From positions 54,626,358-54,690,357 of the forward strand of contig JANJXV010000004.1 of NCBI GenBank assembly GCA_024803745.1: DNA of 64,000 bases. The letters are read 5' to 3'. A program made the translations under genes and the position numbers. The notes beneath the pieces were generated by a model, which saw only the letters and a program-made list of their open reading frames with translations, did not search any database and was not told the origin of the DNA. The DNA comes from Megascapheus bottae (Eukaryota; Chordata; Mammalia; Rodentia; Geomyidae). Shown piece by piece: positions 22,550 through 33,279 of this stretch; position 1 is the stretch's first letter; every line of letters begins with the position of its first letter.

Positions 22550-22800
22550 GAAGGTTAAGGGTGAAGAATGGCAAGAAACCAGACGCCATGCTAATAGGCT
22601 GTCTGCTTATTTTTACAAGATAGCCTTTAACTAACCAGTAAAAAAATTAACTATTAGTTGTTAGCCATCAATGTAGGACCTCTTCCACTGTGCACAGAGG
22701 GAGAGACAAGTGAGGGGGGTCTTTCTCAGGCGTGGCAGCAGTGCTTATGTGCTGTAGTGATATGCCTCCCATCGCTTAGGTTAGTTCTTGCTGGTTCTCT

Positions 22801-22820
22801 TATTATTATTATTATTATTG
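22801..22820. repeat. (TTA)n short microsatellite
   Basis: About six TTA units. Confidence 0.85.
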
Positions 22821-24005
22821 CCATCAAATTGAACTTTTAATAATAATATATCTATACTCTCCAAAGTATTTTCATTCTTTGTCAGTTGCATAGACAGATT
22901 TGAATGACTAAACAATTAAATAGATATTAGATAATATACAAACCAGCACTCCCATATAACTGCCCCAAATACAACTGGTTTTGAGGCCTCAGGAGTCTTC
23001 TCTGTGTGTGTGTTTGGCAGTATATAAAGCAGAGTAAAAAGTTAGTTTGGTCAAGTCTGGACTGCAGAGACATGGTTCCCACCTGGGAAATGTGATCATG
23101 ACTTTTCTTCTGTGTCAAGTGTCAGAAGGCCAGAGATCTTGTCTTGCTATTCTGTTATTTTGTTCTGTATGTGTGTCTGCACATGCAAATGTGCTGTTTT
23201 CTGTTAGCTAGGACGCAGGATTTCAGGTAGTCATTTATGATCGATTCTTTTGACCTGATCCTTATTTTGCCTTTCTCTTTTGCACGTGGCATTTATTTAT
23301 GTTACTTTGTACTTTTTGTGTCCTTGCAAAGTGCTGTGTGTTCTTCCTAGAGCCGGGCCAGGTATAAATACGGGAATAAATATAGTAAGCACCTGCTTTC
23401 CAAGCCTCTGGCTGCACGTCTTGCGTCACTGCTTCCTGGCCTTTGGCTCAGTCCAAGCACCAGGTGATAACAAGCTCCATCCTTGTGCTGGGTTGGTTCC
23501 CAGACTGCTCACTCAGGACTTCTTGTACTTTGGCCCTTCTTGCTCATTCCCTTTGGTCTAGTTTTTTAGCTTTTTATTGGCTGATAACAATTTTCACTGC
23601 TCTACATCTATGCTAACCACCTCCTGTTCACCTTGAGTGTTGCTTTCTGAGACTCATCGTCTCTCTGCCTTCTGGCTTTAACTGACATCTGCCCACAGTG
23701 CCTTCTGCCCACCTCACATAGTATTGTGGAGTCTTGGGGACGGGGTGTGCTGTGGTGTGATGTGTTGGAATCTTGTGGGTCTGGGATGGCAATCCTTCAT
23801 CCATCCACTACTCACTATTTTCACTGTTTTCAAACCCCCACCCATCTGATCTTTCATTCATCCATGCATTTTGTGTATGTGTTTAGGTCCTGCTCTGCCC
23901 CAGGAAGCAAATTAAGCATTTAAGAGTATAATAATGATCCAGAGATAGACTTTTGACTTTATGGAAGCTTGCATTCAAGTTCTGTAAAGATGCCCATTGT
24001 ATTTG
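22821..24005. other. Unique sequence, no gene seen
   Basis: About 1.2 kb without repeats that I can name. Open frames such as 23280-23561 show no recognisable domain. Confidence 0.4.
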
Positions 24006-24009
24006 ATTT

Positions 24010-24375
24010 CACTTCTTATTTTGGGATAGAGCCTCATTTTGTAGTCCAGTTGGCTTTAAATTTGTAAACCTCTTACTTTAGCCTCTTTCTTTCTTTTTTT
24101 TGTTGTACAGCTTGAACTCTGGGCTTGAGTGCTGTCCCTGAGCCGTTCAGCTCAAGGCTACCACCCTACTCCTTGAGCCACAGCACCACTTCTGGTTTTC
24201 TAGTGGTTAGCTGGAGATAAGAGTCACACAGACTTTAGTGCCTGGGCTGGCTTTGAACCACAATCCTCAGATCTCAGCCTCCTGAGTAGCTAGGATTACA
24301 GGTGTGAGCCACTGCTCCCAGGTGCTTCAACCTCTTGAGTACTGGTCTTATACGCAGGTGCCACCTCACCCAGCA
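24010..24375 (-). mobile_element. Old B1 SINE split by B1-Geo
   Basis: The outer parts read as a reverse B1: 'gggatagagcctcattttgtagtcc' and 'ttggctttaaatttg' before the insert, then 'cctcttgagtactggtctta' and 'ggtgccacctcacccagc' after it. Confidence 0.65.
24092..24322 (-). mobile_element. B1-Geo SINE, reverse
   Basis: Well-preserved dimer: 'cagctcaaggctaccaccc', 'gagccacagcaccacttctgg', 'cctcctgagtagctaggatta', 'caggtgtgagccact'. Confidence 0.9.
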
Positions 24376-25155
24376 TTATTGCTAAATTGTATCCTCAGCC
24401 CCAGGAAATTAAACTGAAGCTCTGAGAAATTAATTAACTATGAGAAATTAATTTTTATGAAGTTTTAGATTCTTAATCTGAAAATTTGTGTGGTTACCTA
24501 TTGTCTGAAGCCATTACAAGGAAAGTATGTGGCATAGATGTGGGTCCAGAGAGCAGTACATGAGGCAGTGATTATCAGTCAGATGTCTGGTCACGCCCCA
24601 GGGTGGCCTCTGTTTGCAGCTCAGTCATAGAGAATTCTGCGTGTTCTCTTTTCCATCTGCTCTTCCATCAAACAGCTTTCATTTGCATTTTGTTTTCCAG
24701 AAATTTCAGGCAGTTTCTCATTCACTGATGGCTCTATATTTGTTTTCTTCCCTGTTGTGGATTTTTTTTTCTCTTTGTATTTGAAAACCAGAAATCACCA
24801 TTTGCAGCATCATAACTTCAGGAATAGATGCACTACACTAAACTCATGACAGATGAATTAGCTAAGCTCAACTCTTCCATGCCAGTTACTGCATTTATAA
24901 TAACCCCAAGGACAGGTATGTGTCTAAGTCCACAGTACCTTCTAGTAACTGCCTAATTTACAAATTAGTCTTTCTTGTGACTGTGCTCTCTAACTGGGCT
25001 GCTAAGGCCCTGTGCTAAGAAAAAACTCTAAGTACCCTTAGCCAAGTGAGTCTCTCAGTCAGTTTCATTTTCATGCCACATGCTGCCAAGAGTGTCTACC
25101 ATATGATAGGGGCTGATAAGTTTCAATTTTGGTGAAGTCAGGCAAATGCACACGA
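24376..25155. other. Unique sequence
   Basis: No repeat, exon or regulatory element recognised. Confidence 0.4.
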
Positions 25156-26280
25156 ATCAGGAACATTCACCATGAATAGATGACAACATTTTCAGCTGAA
25201 AAGGTAGCACAACAAACAATTGAAGAGCCCTGGATACATGTTCAGAGCTCGTGCCTCCCAGGCAACTGGAATTGAGTGAATGCTGTGGTAGGCTTGGAGT
25301 GGCAGCACAAGGTACCCCTCTCCCAACGCTCCCTCTTCTCCCTTTCCCAGGTCCTTCTTCCCCCTCCCTTGTCTGCATACTTCCCACGCTGGAGGTGGGT
25401 GCAGAACGAGAAGACAATTTTCAGTAGTGATGAGGTATATGTAGTGTGGCTGCCTGGCTAAGGCCTTTTTCAGGAAATGGCTGTGCTTTCAGATTTAATG
25501 AGGAGCACCAAGGCAGATGAACTTGGAGGCAATCTCCCTCTTTGTACTCCAGTTCCACTTGTCAGGGTCACAAATAAGCTTCGGGTACCTTCAGAGATGA
25601 TGTTGGACATCTGATCTCTCAGCAGGCCTGCGTGGTGTTGTGTCAGTGTCTGTGAACATGGTCTGAATGTCAGTGGCACTTCTCGGCCAGTCATCTCGGC
25701 ACAACATCAAGAGGATGAATTCCACCAGCAAACTCTTCTTTCTTCCTGGTGTGGTGATTCTGGGAACTCTTGCTTGGTTGCTGCCAGTTGGACTGATAAG
25801 CAATGCTGACAAATGAGGAAGAGTTCGCTTCTCTTGATGATCTTTGCTGGAGAAGCCTAGGGTATACACTTAAGACTAAGCTGTCAGTCAGAAATTAGAG
25901 TGGTTGTATTTGGTCGTAAAGGTGACACTGGTACAGCCAAACTCTTCAACTCTCCATTATGTCTGTCCTTGCGAGGAACTAGGCATTTCTCTGGGCACAG
26001 AGTGTCCCATATCTCCCCTGGGACCTCCGAGACTTCCAGCCACCCAGAAATGAAGGCTTGACCTGTACCACACTGTCTACTAAGATGGCTTGCATGGCTT
26101 TGTCTTCTGAGCCCTTTACTAGTTGGATGATCATGTCTGTTATGAGGATTTGAAATGTAAACTGGAGAGCCCCGTATGCCCTGTGTGGATGGCTGGCCCC
26201 TAAGGCATGGCACTTGGAAAAATGAAGATGTTCTAGAAGGGAAAATGTCAGTGTGGACTCACTGAGCGCTTCTCTCAACC
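25156..26280 (-). other. Low-repeat block with antisense open frames
   Basis: Repeat-free for about 1.1 kb. Four overlapping minus-strand frames of 74-109 codons cover 25470-26278, breaking into one another. The stretch near 26010-26180 reads 'FQILITDMIIQLVKGSED', which looks protein-like, but I do not recognise a family. It might be a frameshifted processed pseudogene or chance; no A tail or target duplication was found. Confidence 0.25.
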
Positions 26281-26700
26281 CCCTGGAGGCTTGGTGATGG
26301 GGAGGAGATGATGGACGTGGTCCTGTACAGCCATGAGGAAATGGATAGGTGATGGGCAGAGCTAGGATAGGGGATGGGGCAGAAGATCAAATAGCAAGAC
26401 TGTTCCTGTGAAATGGCAACATCCAGCCTTGGGCAAAAGTGGCTGACAGTCAGCAGTCCAGTGGCTACAGGTTGTTCATGCCATCATTGTTCCTCTCCAC
26501 ACCCTCATCCCAGTTGCAGGGCTCTCCATGCTTGAACACCAGCCATCACTCAGCCCCAGGACTTGCCCACTCTTTCTGCCTGGACGTTGCTCCCTCCCAT
26601 CTCCCTCACCTCTGCAGATCTTTCCTCAAAATGACTCATTCCTGTGGCCCTCAACAAACTGTCCTTCCCACACGAGCCCATCCCATCACCTTCCATGCTT
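26281..26700. other. Unique sequence
   Basis: C-rich towards 26600. Nothing recognised. Confidence 0.4.
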
Positions 26701-26701
26701 T

Positions 26702-26812
26702 TTCTCTGTGTCTGTGTCTATGTCTGTCTCTCTGTCTGCCTCTGCCTTACTGTTTTTCTGCCTGCCTGCCCATCTGTCTGTCTACCCACCTACTCGCCTC
26801 TACTCTCTCCAC
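26702..26812. repeat. Degenerate (TCTG)n tract
   Basis: Imperfect TCTG/TGCC repeats leading into the 3' end of a reverse SINE. Confidence 0.8.
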
Positions 26813-27028
26813 TGGTACTGGGGCTTAAACTCAAGTCCTACATTCTCTTGCTTGGATTTTTGTTGTTGTTGTTCAAGGCTGTGCCCTACCACTTCATCCA
26901 TGCTGCCACTTCCCATTCTCTGCTGGTTAACTGGAGATAAGATTCTTGAGGATCTGTCTGCCCCAGTTGATTTCAAACCTATATCCTTAAATCTCATTCT
27001 CCTGAGTGGCTAAGATTACAAGGCACCC
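26813..27028 (-). mobile_element. B1-Geo SINE, reverse
   Basis: 'ggcttaaactcaag', a (TTG)n expansion inside the Geo half, 'gctggttaactggagataag', then 'ctcctgagtggctaagatta'. Confidence 0.8.
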
Positions 27029-27129
27029 AGATCTTATTTCTCTTCGTAGCTCTCATCACCTTCAAATACACAATAATTTGCTGAGTCTATGTATCTCCAA
27101 GTATCTCTCACTCTAATAAAAATTTTGCG

Positions 27130-27366
27130 AAGCTGGGCACAGTGGCTCACACCTGTAATCCTAGCTACTCAGGAGGCTGACATCTAAGGATCTTGGTTCA
27201 AAGCCAGCCCTGGCAATACAAAGCTGAGAGACTCTTACCTCCAATTAATCTCTAGAAAACGGGAAGTGGGGCTGTGGCTCAAGAGTAGGGTGGTAGCCTT
27301 GAGCTGAAGAGCTCAGGGACAGTGCCCAGGCCAGAATTCGAGCCCCGTGAATCCCCCTCCCCAAAA
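27130..27366 (+). mobile_element. B1-Geo SINE
   Basis: Well preserved: 'ctgggcacagtggctcacacc' to 'cagaattcgagccccg'. Confidence 0.9.
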
Positions 27367-27530
27367 ATGTCTCTGATACTAGGGACTATGAGCTGCTACA
27401 TTGCTGATATGGGAAAGAGGTGCACACAGTAGGTACTTGTGTATTTAATGAATGTTTGAGTAGTAAAGGAACAAGAGACTGTGCGTACTATGACTTAGGC
27501 ATTTCTTCTTGTTCCATACGCCTCTGATGA

Positions 27531-27584
<54 letters not shown>
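27531..27584. repeat. (TG)n microsatellite
   Basis: About 27 TG units with one A interruption. Confidence 0.96.
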
Positions 27585-27587
<3 letters not shown>

Positions 27588-28000
27588 CTTGGCAGGTGAT
27601 AGAATAATCGGTGTTTGTATAGATGCCTTCCCAAGTGTTTTAGGGGGTCCTTCCTCTTCTGTGTTTGTGATTTTAATTGAGTGGAATGTATACAGCCACA
27701 TGTGGTGGGATTGCTGGTCTAGGGAGAGCAGCTGGAGCCTGTTCCTGCCCTAAATGGTAAAGGGGAGTGTTAAAGGTCACCCAGTGGCTCTTGGCACTTC
27801 ACATGTGGCATAACTCTCTGGGATAGTTTCTGGGGTGCTGGGATAGCCCATCTTAGGGCCCCCTTCATGTTGTCATGTCTGGAGCAGAGACAGGTCAGTG
27901 TAAAGAGAGTGAGGCAGTTGTCCTGGGGATAAAATTTAAGAGAGTGCCAAATGGCAAACCAACAAATGAAACAAAAAGGGGAAAAGCTCATTAAGGCATC
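27585..28000. other. Unique sequence
   Basis: No repeat or gene recognised. Confidence 0.4.
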
Positions 28001-28002
28001 AC

Positions 28003-28073
28003 ACTACAATCCTCAGGTCTCAGCCTTCTGCGTAGCTAGGATTACAGGTGTGAGCCACTGAGACCAGGCTGAA
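28003..28073 (-). mobile_element. B1-like half-SINE, reverse
   Basis: Only the left-module end is present: 'cctcaggtctcagccttctgc', 'gtagctaggattacaggtgtg'. Confidence 0.75.
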
Positions 28074-28149
28074 CTTAAAGGCTGTCTGGCTTCCCATTTT
28101 AATATACTTCCTACCATTTAGTCTGTTTCCTACCATATTTAATCTATTT

Positions 28150-28425
28150 TCCCCTAGTCTAGTCTTCACAATGTTGGAATAAATGACCTTGTAAATGAGT
28201 CATTGGACATGCATGTAAGATTACCTGGAGGGTATAGTTATAAGAAAAGGAATTGTTGAGTTATAGAGCGATTTTAATTTTGACACCCGAAGTCTGATTG
28301 TACTCTCGAGAGTTTATACCAGTTACAATTCTACCAGTAAGACAGGATCCAAATCCCTATTTCTCTGCCAATATAACCAGACAGTAAACTTCTGTTCTTT
28401 GCGAATATGTTAGGAAATCTTACAT
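28150..28425 (-). mobile_element. Ancient L1 ORF2 fragment
   Basis: Reads like the reverse complement of old L1 ORF2 C-terminal sequence ('ggaattgttgagttatagag', 'tttataccagttacaattc', 'taccagtaagacagg'). Confidence 0.55.
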
Positions 28426-28439
28426 TTCATTTCAAGGTA

Positions 28440-28638
28440 GTTTTTTTTTTCCAGTCCTGGGGTTTGAACTCAGGGCCTGGGCACTATCTTTGAGCACTTT
28501 TTGCCCAAGGCTAGTGTTCTGCCACTAGAGCCACAGTACTGCTTCTGGCTTTTTCTGTGTATGTTGTACTGAGGAATCGAACCTAGGGCTTCATGCATGC
28601 TAAGCGAGTACTCTACCACTAGGCCATATTCCTGGCCC
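28440..28638 (-). mobile_element. IDL-Geo SINE, reverse
   Basis: Complete reverse dimer with a T-run (A tail) on the left. Flanked by near-identical 'tcaaggtagttt' and 'tcaaagtagttt', a probable target duplication. It lies between two ancient L1 segments. Confidence 0.9.
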
Positions 28639-29089
28639 TCAAAGTAGTTTTAGCCTATAATTTTCTCATTCCATGTGAAATTCATTTTCCTTTCATTAAA
28701 ATGATTTGAATTTTTATGTGATCTATTTGCAGTCTATTTTCATTAGAAAAGTTGAAATACTTTTCTTTTCAATACTCATTTGTGGGAATCTCTTTTGCCT
28801 CAAATACTCTCTTTTAAATAGTTACATAATATTATATAGCATCTATGCTTATGATCAGATATTCATTTCTCTCCCAGTGCTTGTTTGTCAGAGAAAATAA
28901 TGTTCCAAAAATTATATATATACATATATATGTGAGACATTAGTACTCAAAATATTTTTATAGATGAATTGATATTTTTATCTCTGTAAGATCTCCAGAT
29001 TCAGAGTGATTGAAAAAATATATGCAAATATATAAAATATAGTATATTATGTAAAATTTTTATACAATTAATAACTGCTATCATAATGT

Positions 29090-29545
29090 CTTTAAAAAAA
29101 TTTGAGGCACTTTATGTTCCTTCTAGCATTGAATGGAGGTACATAATTCCCTATGCATGGGTTGTAATTGAAGTAGGTAATGATATTTTCTTGTAGTTTT
29201 TATTTGTATTTTTCTGGCCACTGGTGATTTTGACTATCTTTTAAGGTTTATCAGCTATTGTAGTTCCTCATTATGAATGGCTTGTTCAGAGTCTTCAACC
29301 ATTTTCCTCTTAATTTTTTGTTCTATGTTCTATCAGTTTCAGTGAGTAGGTATTAGCAATATTAACTGTTGGTAATAACTATTTTTCCAATCTTTTATTT
29401 GCTTCTGTACTTTGTCATCTTTTATACTTGAACTTGTATGCTGTCAAGCATACATATTACTTTGTGATATTTTCTGTATTTTGTAATATGCTTCACTTGA
29501 ATTTTTATGCTGTCAAGTGTATCTTTTCATTTATGGCTTCAAAGC
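29090..29545 (-). mobile_element. Ancient L1 ORF2 fragment, continued
   Basis: Continues the older L1 reading in reverse: 'atttgtatttttctggccac', 'gaatggcttgttcagagtc', 'caaccattttcctcttaat', then 'tatgctgtcaagtgta'. Probably the same element as 28150-28425. Confidence 0.5.
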
Positions 29546-30085
29546 TTCCTGATTTTATTAAGAAGATCGTTACTTCTTAGCAAGCAGCCAAAGAATAAAC
29601 GTCTATGCTTTCTGCCTCAAGTTCTCATTTCTATCATTGTAGCTTGAAAGCAATGGTTGACACTAATTAACAAAGCAAATATGGCTGTGTTCCAATAAAA
29701 CTTTATTTACAAGAGCAAGGAAAAGCCTGCTGACTGCATTTTGTTGATTCTTGTATTCATGTATAAGCCAGATGATAAAAATCCTTGGTTCAAATCTTCC
29801 AAAGGTTCTCATTTAGATGAATGCAAGCCAAAATTATGCCAGGCTTGATTCTCTCTACTTCTCTGACTGCATCTTCTGTAACTGTCTTCTTGCTCAGCTT
29901 CCTCAGTTGCACCTGCCTCCCTTGTTCTTTTGACAGATCTCCATCCCAGACTTGCCCTTTCTCTCTCCTTGTTTCTCCATTAACCCACAGTGATTTCCCA
30001 GACATTTGCACACATAAAGGAATCCTTTCCTAGATCACATCACTTGAAATGTAACCCTTGTCCTGCCAGATGCTGCCTACTCTGA
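29546..30085. other. Unique sequence
   Basis: No repeat or gene recognised. Confidence 0.4.
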
Positions 30086-30089
30086 TTTT

Positions 30090-30199
30090 CTTTTTCCTTT
30101 TTGTCTTGAACTCAAGGCCTTGATGTTGTCTCTGAGATTTTTTTGCTCAAGTTAGCGCTCTACCACTTTGACCACTTTGAACCACAGTTCCATTTCCTG
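30090..30199 (-). mobile_element. Geo-module fragment, reverse
   Basis: 'cttgaactcaaggccttg' and 'gctcaagttagcgctctacc', with a small internal duplication ('accactttg'). Confidence 0.7.
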
Positions 30200-30231
30200 T
30201 TTGTTTGTTTGTTTGTTTATTTATTTATTTT
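30200..30231. repeat. (TTTG)n(TTTA)n tract
   Basis: Reverse complement of an A-rich SINE tail that has expanded into tetranucleotide repeats. Confidence 0.9.
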
Positions 30232-30415
30232 GGCCAGTCCTGGCTTGAACTCAGGGCCTGGGCACTGTTCTTGAGCATTTTCAAGGCCAGCGCTCTACCA
30301 CTTGAGCCACAGCACCACTTCTGGCTTCTCTGTGTATGTGGTTCCGAGGAATTGAACCTGGGTCTTTGTGCATGCTAGGCAAGCACTCTACCACTAGGCC
30401 AAACTCCCGGTCCCG
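30232..30415 (-). mobile_element. IDL-Geo SINE, reverse
   Basis: Complete: 'ggccagtcctggcttgaac' to 'ctaggccaaactcccgg'. Low divergence. Confidence 0.92.
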
Positions 30416-30465
30416 ACTTCCTAGTTTTAATGACATTTTTAGTTTGGAAGGACAGAGATCATCTC

Positions 30466-30478
30466 AAAGATTTGAAGA
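30466..30478. repeat. Target-site duplication, left copy
   Basis: 'aaagatttgaaga' recurs exactly at 31495-31507. Confidence 0.85.
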
Positions 30479-30480
30479 TG

Positions 30481-30683
30481 AGCCAGGTGTGGTGGCTCAC
30501 CCCTGTAATCCTAGCTACTCAGGAGGCTGAAATCTGAGGATCAAAGTTCAAAGCCAGGCCAGGTACAAAAGGATCTGAGACTGTTATCTCCAATTACCCT
30601 CTAGAAAACAGGAAGTGGGGCTTGGCTCAAAGGTTGGATGGTAGCCTTGAGCTGAAGAGCTCAAGCCAAGATCAAGCCCCATG
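30481..30683 (+). mobile_element. B1-Geo SINE inside composite
   Basis: 'ccaggtgtggtggctcacccc' to 'gatcaagccccatgaccc'. No separate target duplication surrounds it. Confidence 0.88.
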
Positions 30684-30689
30684 ACCCAC

Positions 30690-30835
30690 AAAAAAGGGGG
30701 GGAGGGAGGGGGAGGGAAATGGGAACCATGACATGAGAAAGGGTATCAATGTTGGTGATGTAATGCACCTTCTATCTGGTGAATATAATGTAACCTTTCT
30801 ATTAATTACAATAAAATAAAAACATAAATTAAAAA
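30690..30835 (+). mobile_element. L1 3' UTR end inside composite
   Basis: G-rich tract, then 'catgagaaagggtatcaatg', 'gtaatgcaccttctatctgg' equivalents and 'attaattacaataaaat', matching the L1 ends at 4520-4620 and 55180-55260. Confidence 0.9.
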
Positions 30836-31507
30836 AAAGAAAATGGTATGACTCATTGAAACTAAATATCAGAGAAAAATATCTGACACATATAACAACT
30901 GTCTCAAAGGAAGAGTGCAGTTAGACTTTGCATCTAAACACTGGTTTTTGTCAATAATTAAAACTATTTTCTTCCTCTCTGCACATCCACCTTGTCTTTT
31001 CCTGAAGCACACATCGCTGAGTCTAAAGGCAGATGCTGACGGATCACCTAACTGCCTACGAAAGCCTGGCTGATGATAACACTCAAGACTTGTGTGTGCT
31101 GAATTTACACTGTACATACTGTTTGATGAGCTATTCAAGATGTCACCACACTTGCTTAATTCCGTAAGAAAATAAGCAACAGGTCCAAGTACAAGGATAA
31201 CTTGAATGCACAGACAGGTGAAGGCAGCTGACAAAAAATTCACACTTCCGTTAAATAGTAGTTTTCATTCATTTCCTACCATTATAAAATTTTAAAACAT
31301 GTAGTTTGTTCTTGGATTCCAGACTACATAATGTTAAGTTTAAGTTTAAAAGAAGTTTAGCTTTTTCAGATGTTTTAGTGTAACTACAGATGCAATGTAA
31401 CAGCTTTGATATAAAAGTATGACATGGTTTTTTAAAAATGTTTGGATTCTTATGAATATGTACCGAAATAAAGCTTCTGATATATCTTTAAAAAAAAGAT
31501 TTGAAGA

Positions 31508-31785
31508 AAGATTAAGCTCTTTCTAGAAGAAAAAAGTTCCTGAGAGATAATGATTTTCCCTTCCATAAGTTTGCTTAGTTATTAGACTTGCTGAAGAACC
31601 ATAAAAACAAAAAAGACCTCTTATGAACAAGTAGCTATTGTGATCACCACAATATTAAATTATCTGTAGGTACATGTCCACAGCCTGCAGTTGGTCCTAA
31701 AATCTTGAGCTAACCAGTGAACTCTCATTTTCAAGGACTTCCCTTGAAAATGTTCCAGCTCTCCTATACAAAATCAACAAGTAAC
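31508..31785. other. Unique sequence
   Basis: Nothing recognised. Confidence 0.4.
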
Positions 31786-31787
31786 TC

Positions 31788-31839
31788 TGAGGAAAGCCCA
31801 AGGACAGTGTGCAGGCCCTGAATTCAAGCCCCAAGACTG

Positions 31840-31840
<1 letters not shown>
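31788..31840 (+). mobile_element. Geo-module 3' end
   Basis: 'gaggaaagcccaaggacag' to 'caagccccaagactggc'; the tail has become (CA)n. Confidence 0.8.

Positions 31841-31843
<3 letters not shown>

Positions 31844-31891
<48 letters not shown>
31844..31891. repeat. (CA)n microsatellite
   Basis: About 24 CA units grown from a SINE tail. Confidence 0.96.
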
Positions 31892-31894
<3 letters not shown>

Positions 31895-32400
31895 TATGAT
31901 GTCTGTATTTTCTATTTCATGTGATAGTTTGACTTGAGGAAGAATGGTATATGTTGAGACAAATTATCCCTCCAAATTCTAGTTCTCTAATATCTGAAGA
32001 TTATCTTACTTTTCTATTTACCATTCTTATTTTGAACCCAAAAGAACGAGTTCTTGATTTTAGCCACAGTAGAAATGGACAAATCAGGAAGACAGATAAT
32101 ATCCTACTGGATTCTTATGATCAAAAGTAAGTTCCCCCAATCAACAAACCAAGCTCATATTATCTGAAAAGAAGAGATATAAATAAGAATTCTCTTTACA
32201 CAAATAATCATATTTTCGGTACAGTGGGAAACAAAATTTGTGTTCTAAATTTCCTGAGAAAGTCAGCAGATTTTTTTCCCATCAAATGATAGATAATAAA
32301 ACTTTAGATTTGATGGGTTATACAGCCTCTGTAACTATTCAACTCTTCTTTCATGGAAAACCAGCCCTAGAGCTTGTAAATGGTAGGATTTTATTTCAAT
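31892..32400. other. Unique AT-rich sequence
   Basis: Nothing recognised. Confidence 0.4.
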
Positions 32401-32415
32401 AAAAAGTATATTTAC

Positions 32416-32451
32416 TATTAATCACAATAAAAATATATGAAAAAATTTTAA
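32416..32451 (+). mobile_element. 36-bp L1 tail insertion
   Basis: 'tattaatcacaataaaaat' plus A-rich tail matches the extreme 3' end of the young L1 (compare 55240-55278). Exact 15-bp target duplications 'aaaaagtatatttac' lie at 32401-32415 and 32452-32466. Confidence 0.82.
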
Positions 32452-32466
32452 AAAAAGTATATTTAC

Positions 32467-33279
32467 AAAAACAGGCAGTGGCCAGATTGTGTCTTTGGGC
32501 TATAGATTTCTAATACCTACTTAATAATAAAGGTGCTCAATGAACTCTGAGAATGTGTTAGACTTTAGTAGACCAAGTCAGAAGATGGGTGCCCAGTCAA
32601 TGGAGTTAGAGAATGCATTTGATAGCTCATCAGGACCTACAGAGTAAGTGTGTTTGAGGAATAGCTCCCATTTTTGCCTTCAAGAAGTGGCTGTGAAAAT
32701 GAAATTTATATCTAAGAGCAGGAAGAGACAAGGGTAGGCTTCTGGGGTTGGAGTTCCCATCTGATTTCCTTGTGGTAGGAGGATCATGTTGCTAATTATA
32801 GTGTCCTGGAACTCTCTTCAATCCCACTCTTTCTCTGGGAGTGATGGATTATGAATAACACCAAAAAGTACATTTTGCCCAATTGTTTCCCCAAGGAATA
32901 GCCCCCAAAGAAACTGTCACAGGAGAATTCAAGCATGACAGTTTTTTCTCATTAAGGTTTCCCTAGAGCCTGGGTATAATCTGCTGTTTACAGTCACTGC
33001 TAACCTTTACTCCGCTGAGGGGACTAATGGGCTCTCTGCTTCTCTTTAGGTAGAAGAAGAAAGAAGAGAATGAATTGGCCTCTGATACAAAGAAAGTCTT
33101 AGGACACAAAGGGGGACTTCGGAGGAAAGAGAAGGCCAGCACTGGTCCCCGGGGGCCTCTGAAATGCCAGGGCGAAGACAACCGTGACTGCTTCATCTTT
33201 ATGCCTCTTGGCCTTGGAGCAATGCTGGGCACGTGGTATGCCCTTGGTGCCATTCAAGGCATTCATAGTAGAACCTCTC
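32467..33279. other. Unique sequence, no gene seen
   Basis: No repeat recognised. Overlapping frames on both strands at 32963-33320 give no recognisable protein. The G/A-rich start near 33050 is compositional. Confidence 0.4.

Larger units (their letters stand above)
30479..31494 (+). mobile_element. Composite retrotransposed segment
   Basis: One 13-bp target duplication brackets about 1 kb containing, in order, a B1-Geo SINE (30481-30683), the last 145 bases of an L1 3' UTR (30690-30835) and about 650 bases of non-repeat DNA ending in an AATAAA signal (31467-31472) and A tail. This is the structure of a polyadenylated RNA inserted by L1 machinery. The source may be an L1 with a 3' transduction or a Pol II transcript whose 3' UTR held both repeats. 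The left edge coincides with the SINE start. Confidence 0.75.

Noticed and set aside
30869..31243. 124-codon minus frame as a gene
   Set aside because: It is antisense to the polyadenylated strand of the composite retrotransposed segment and matches nothing I know.
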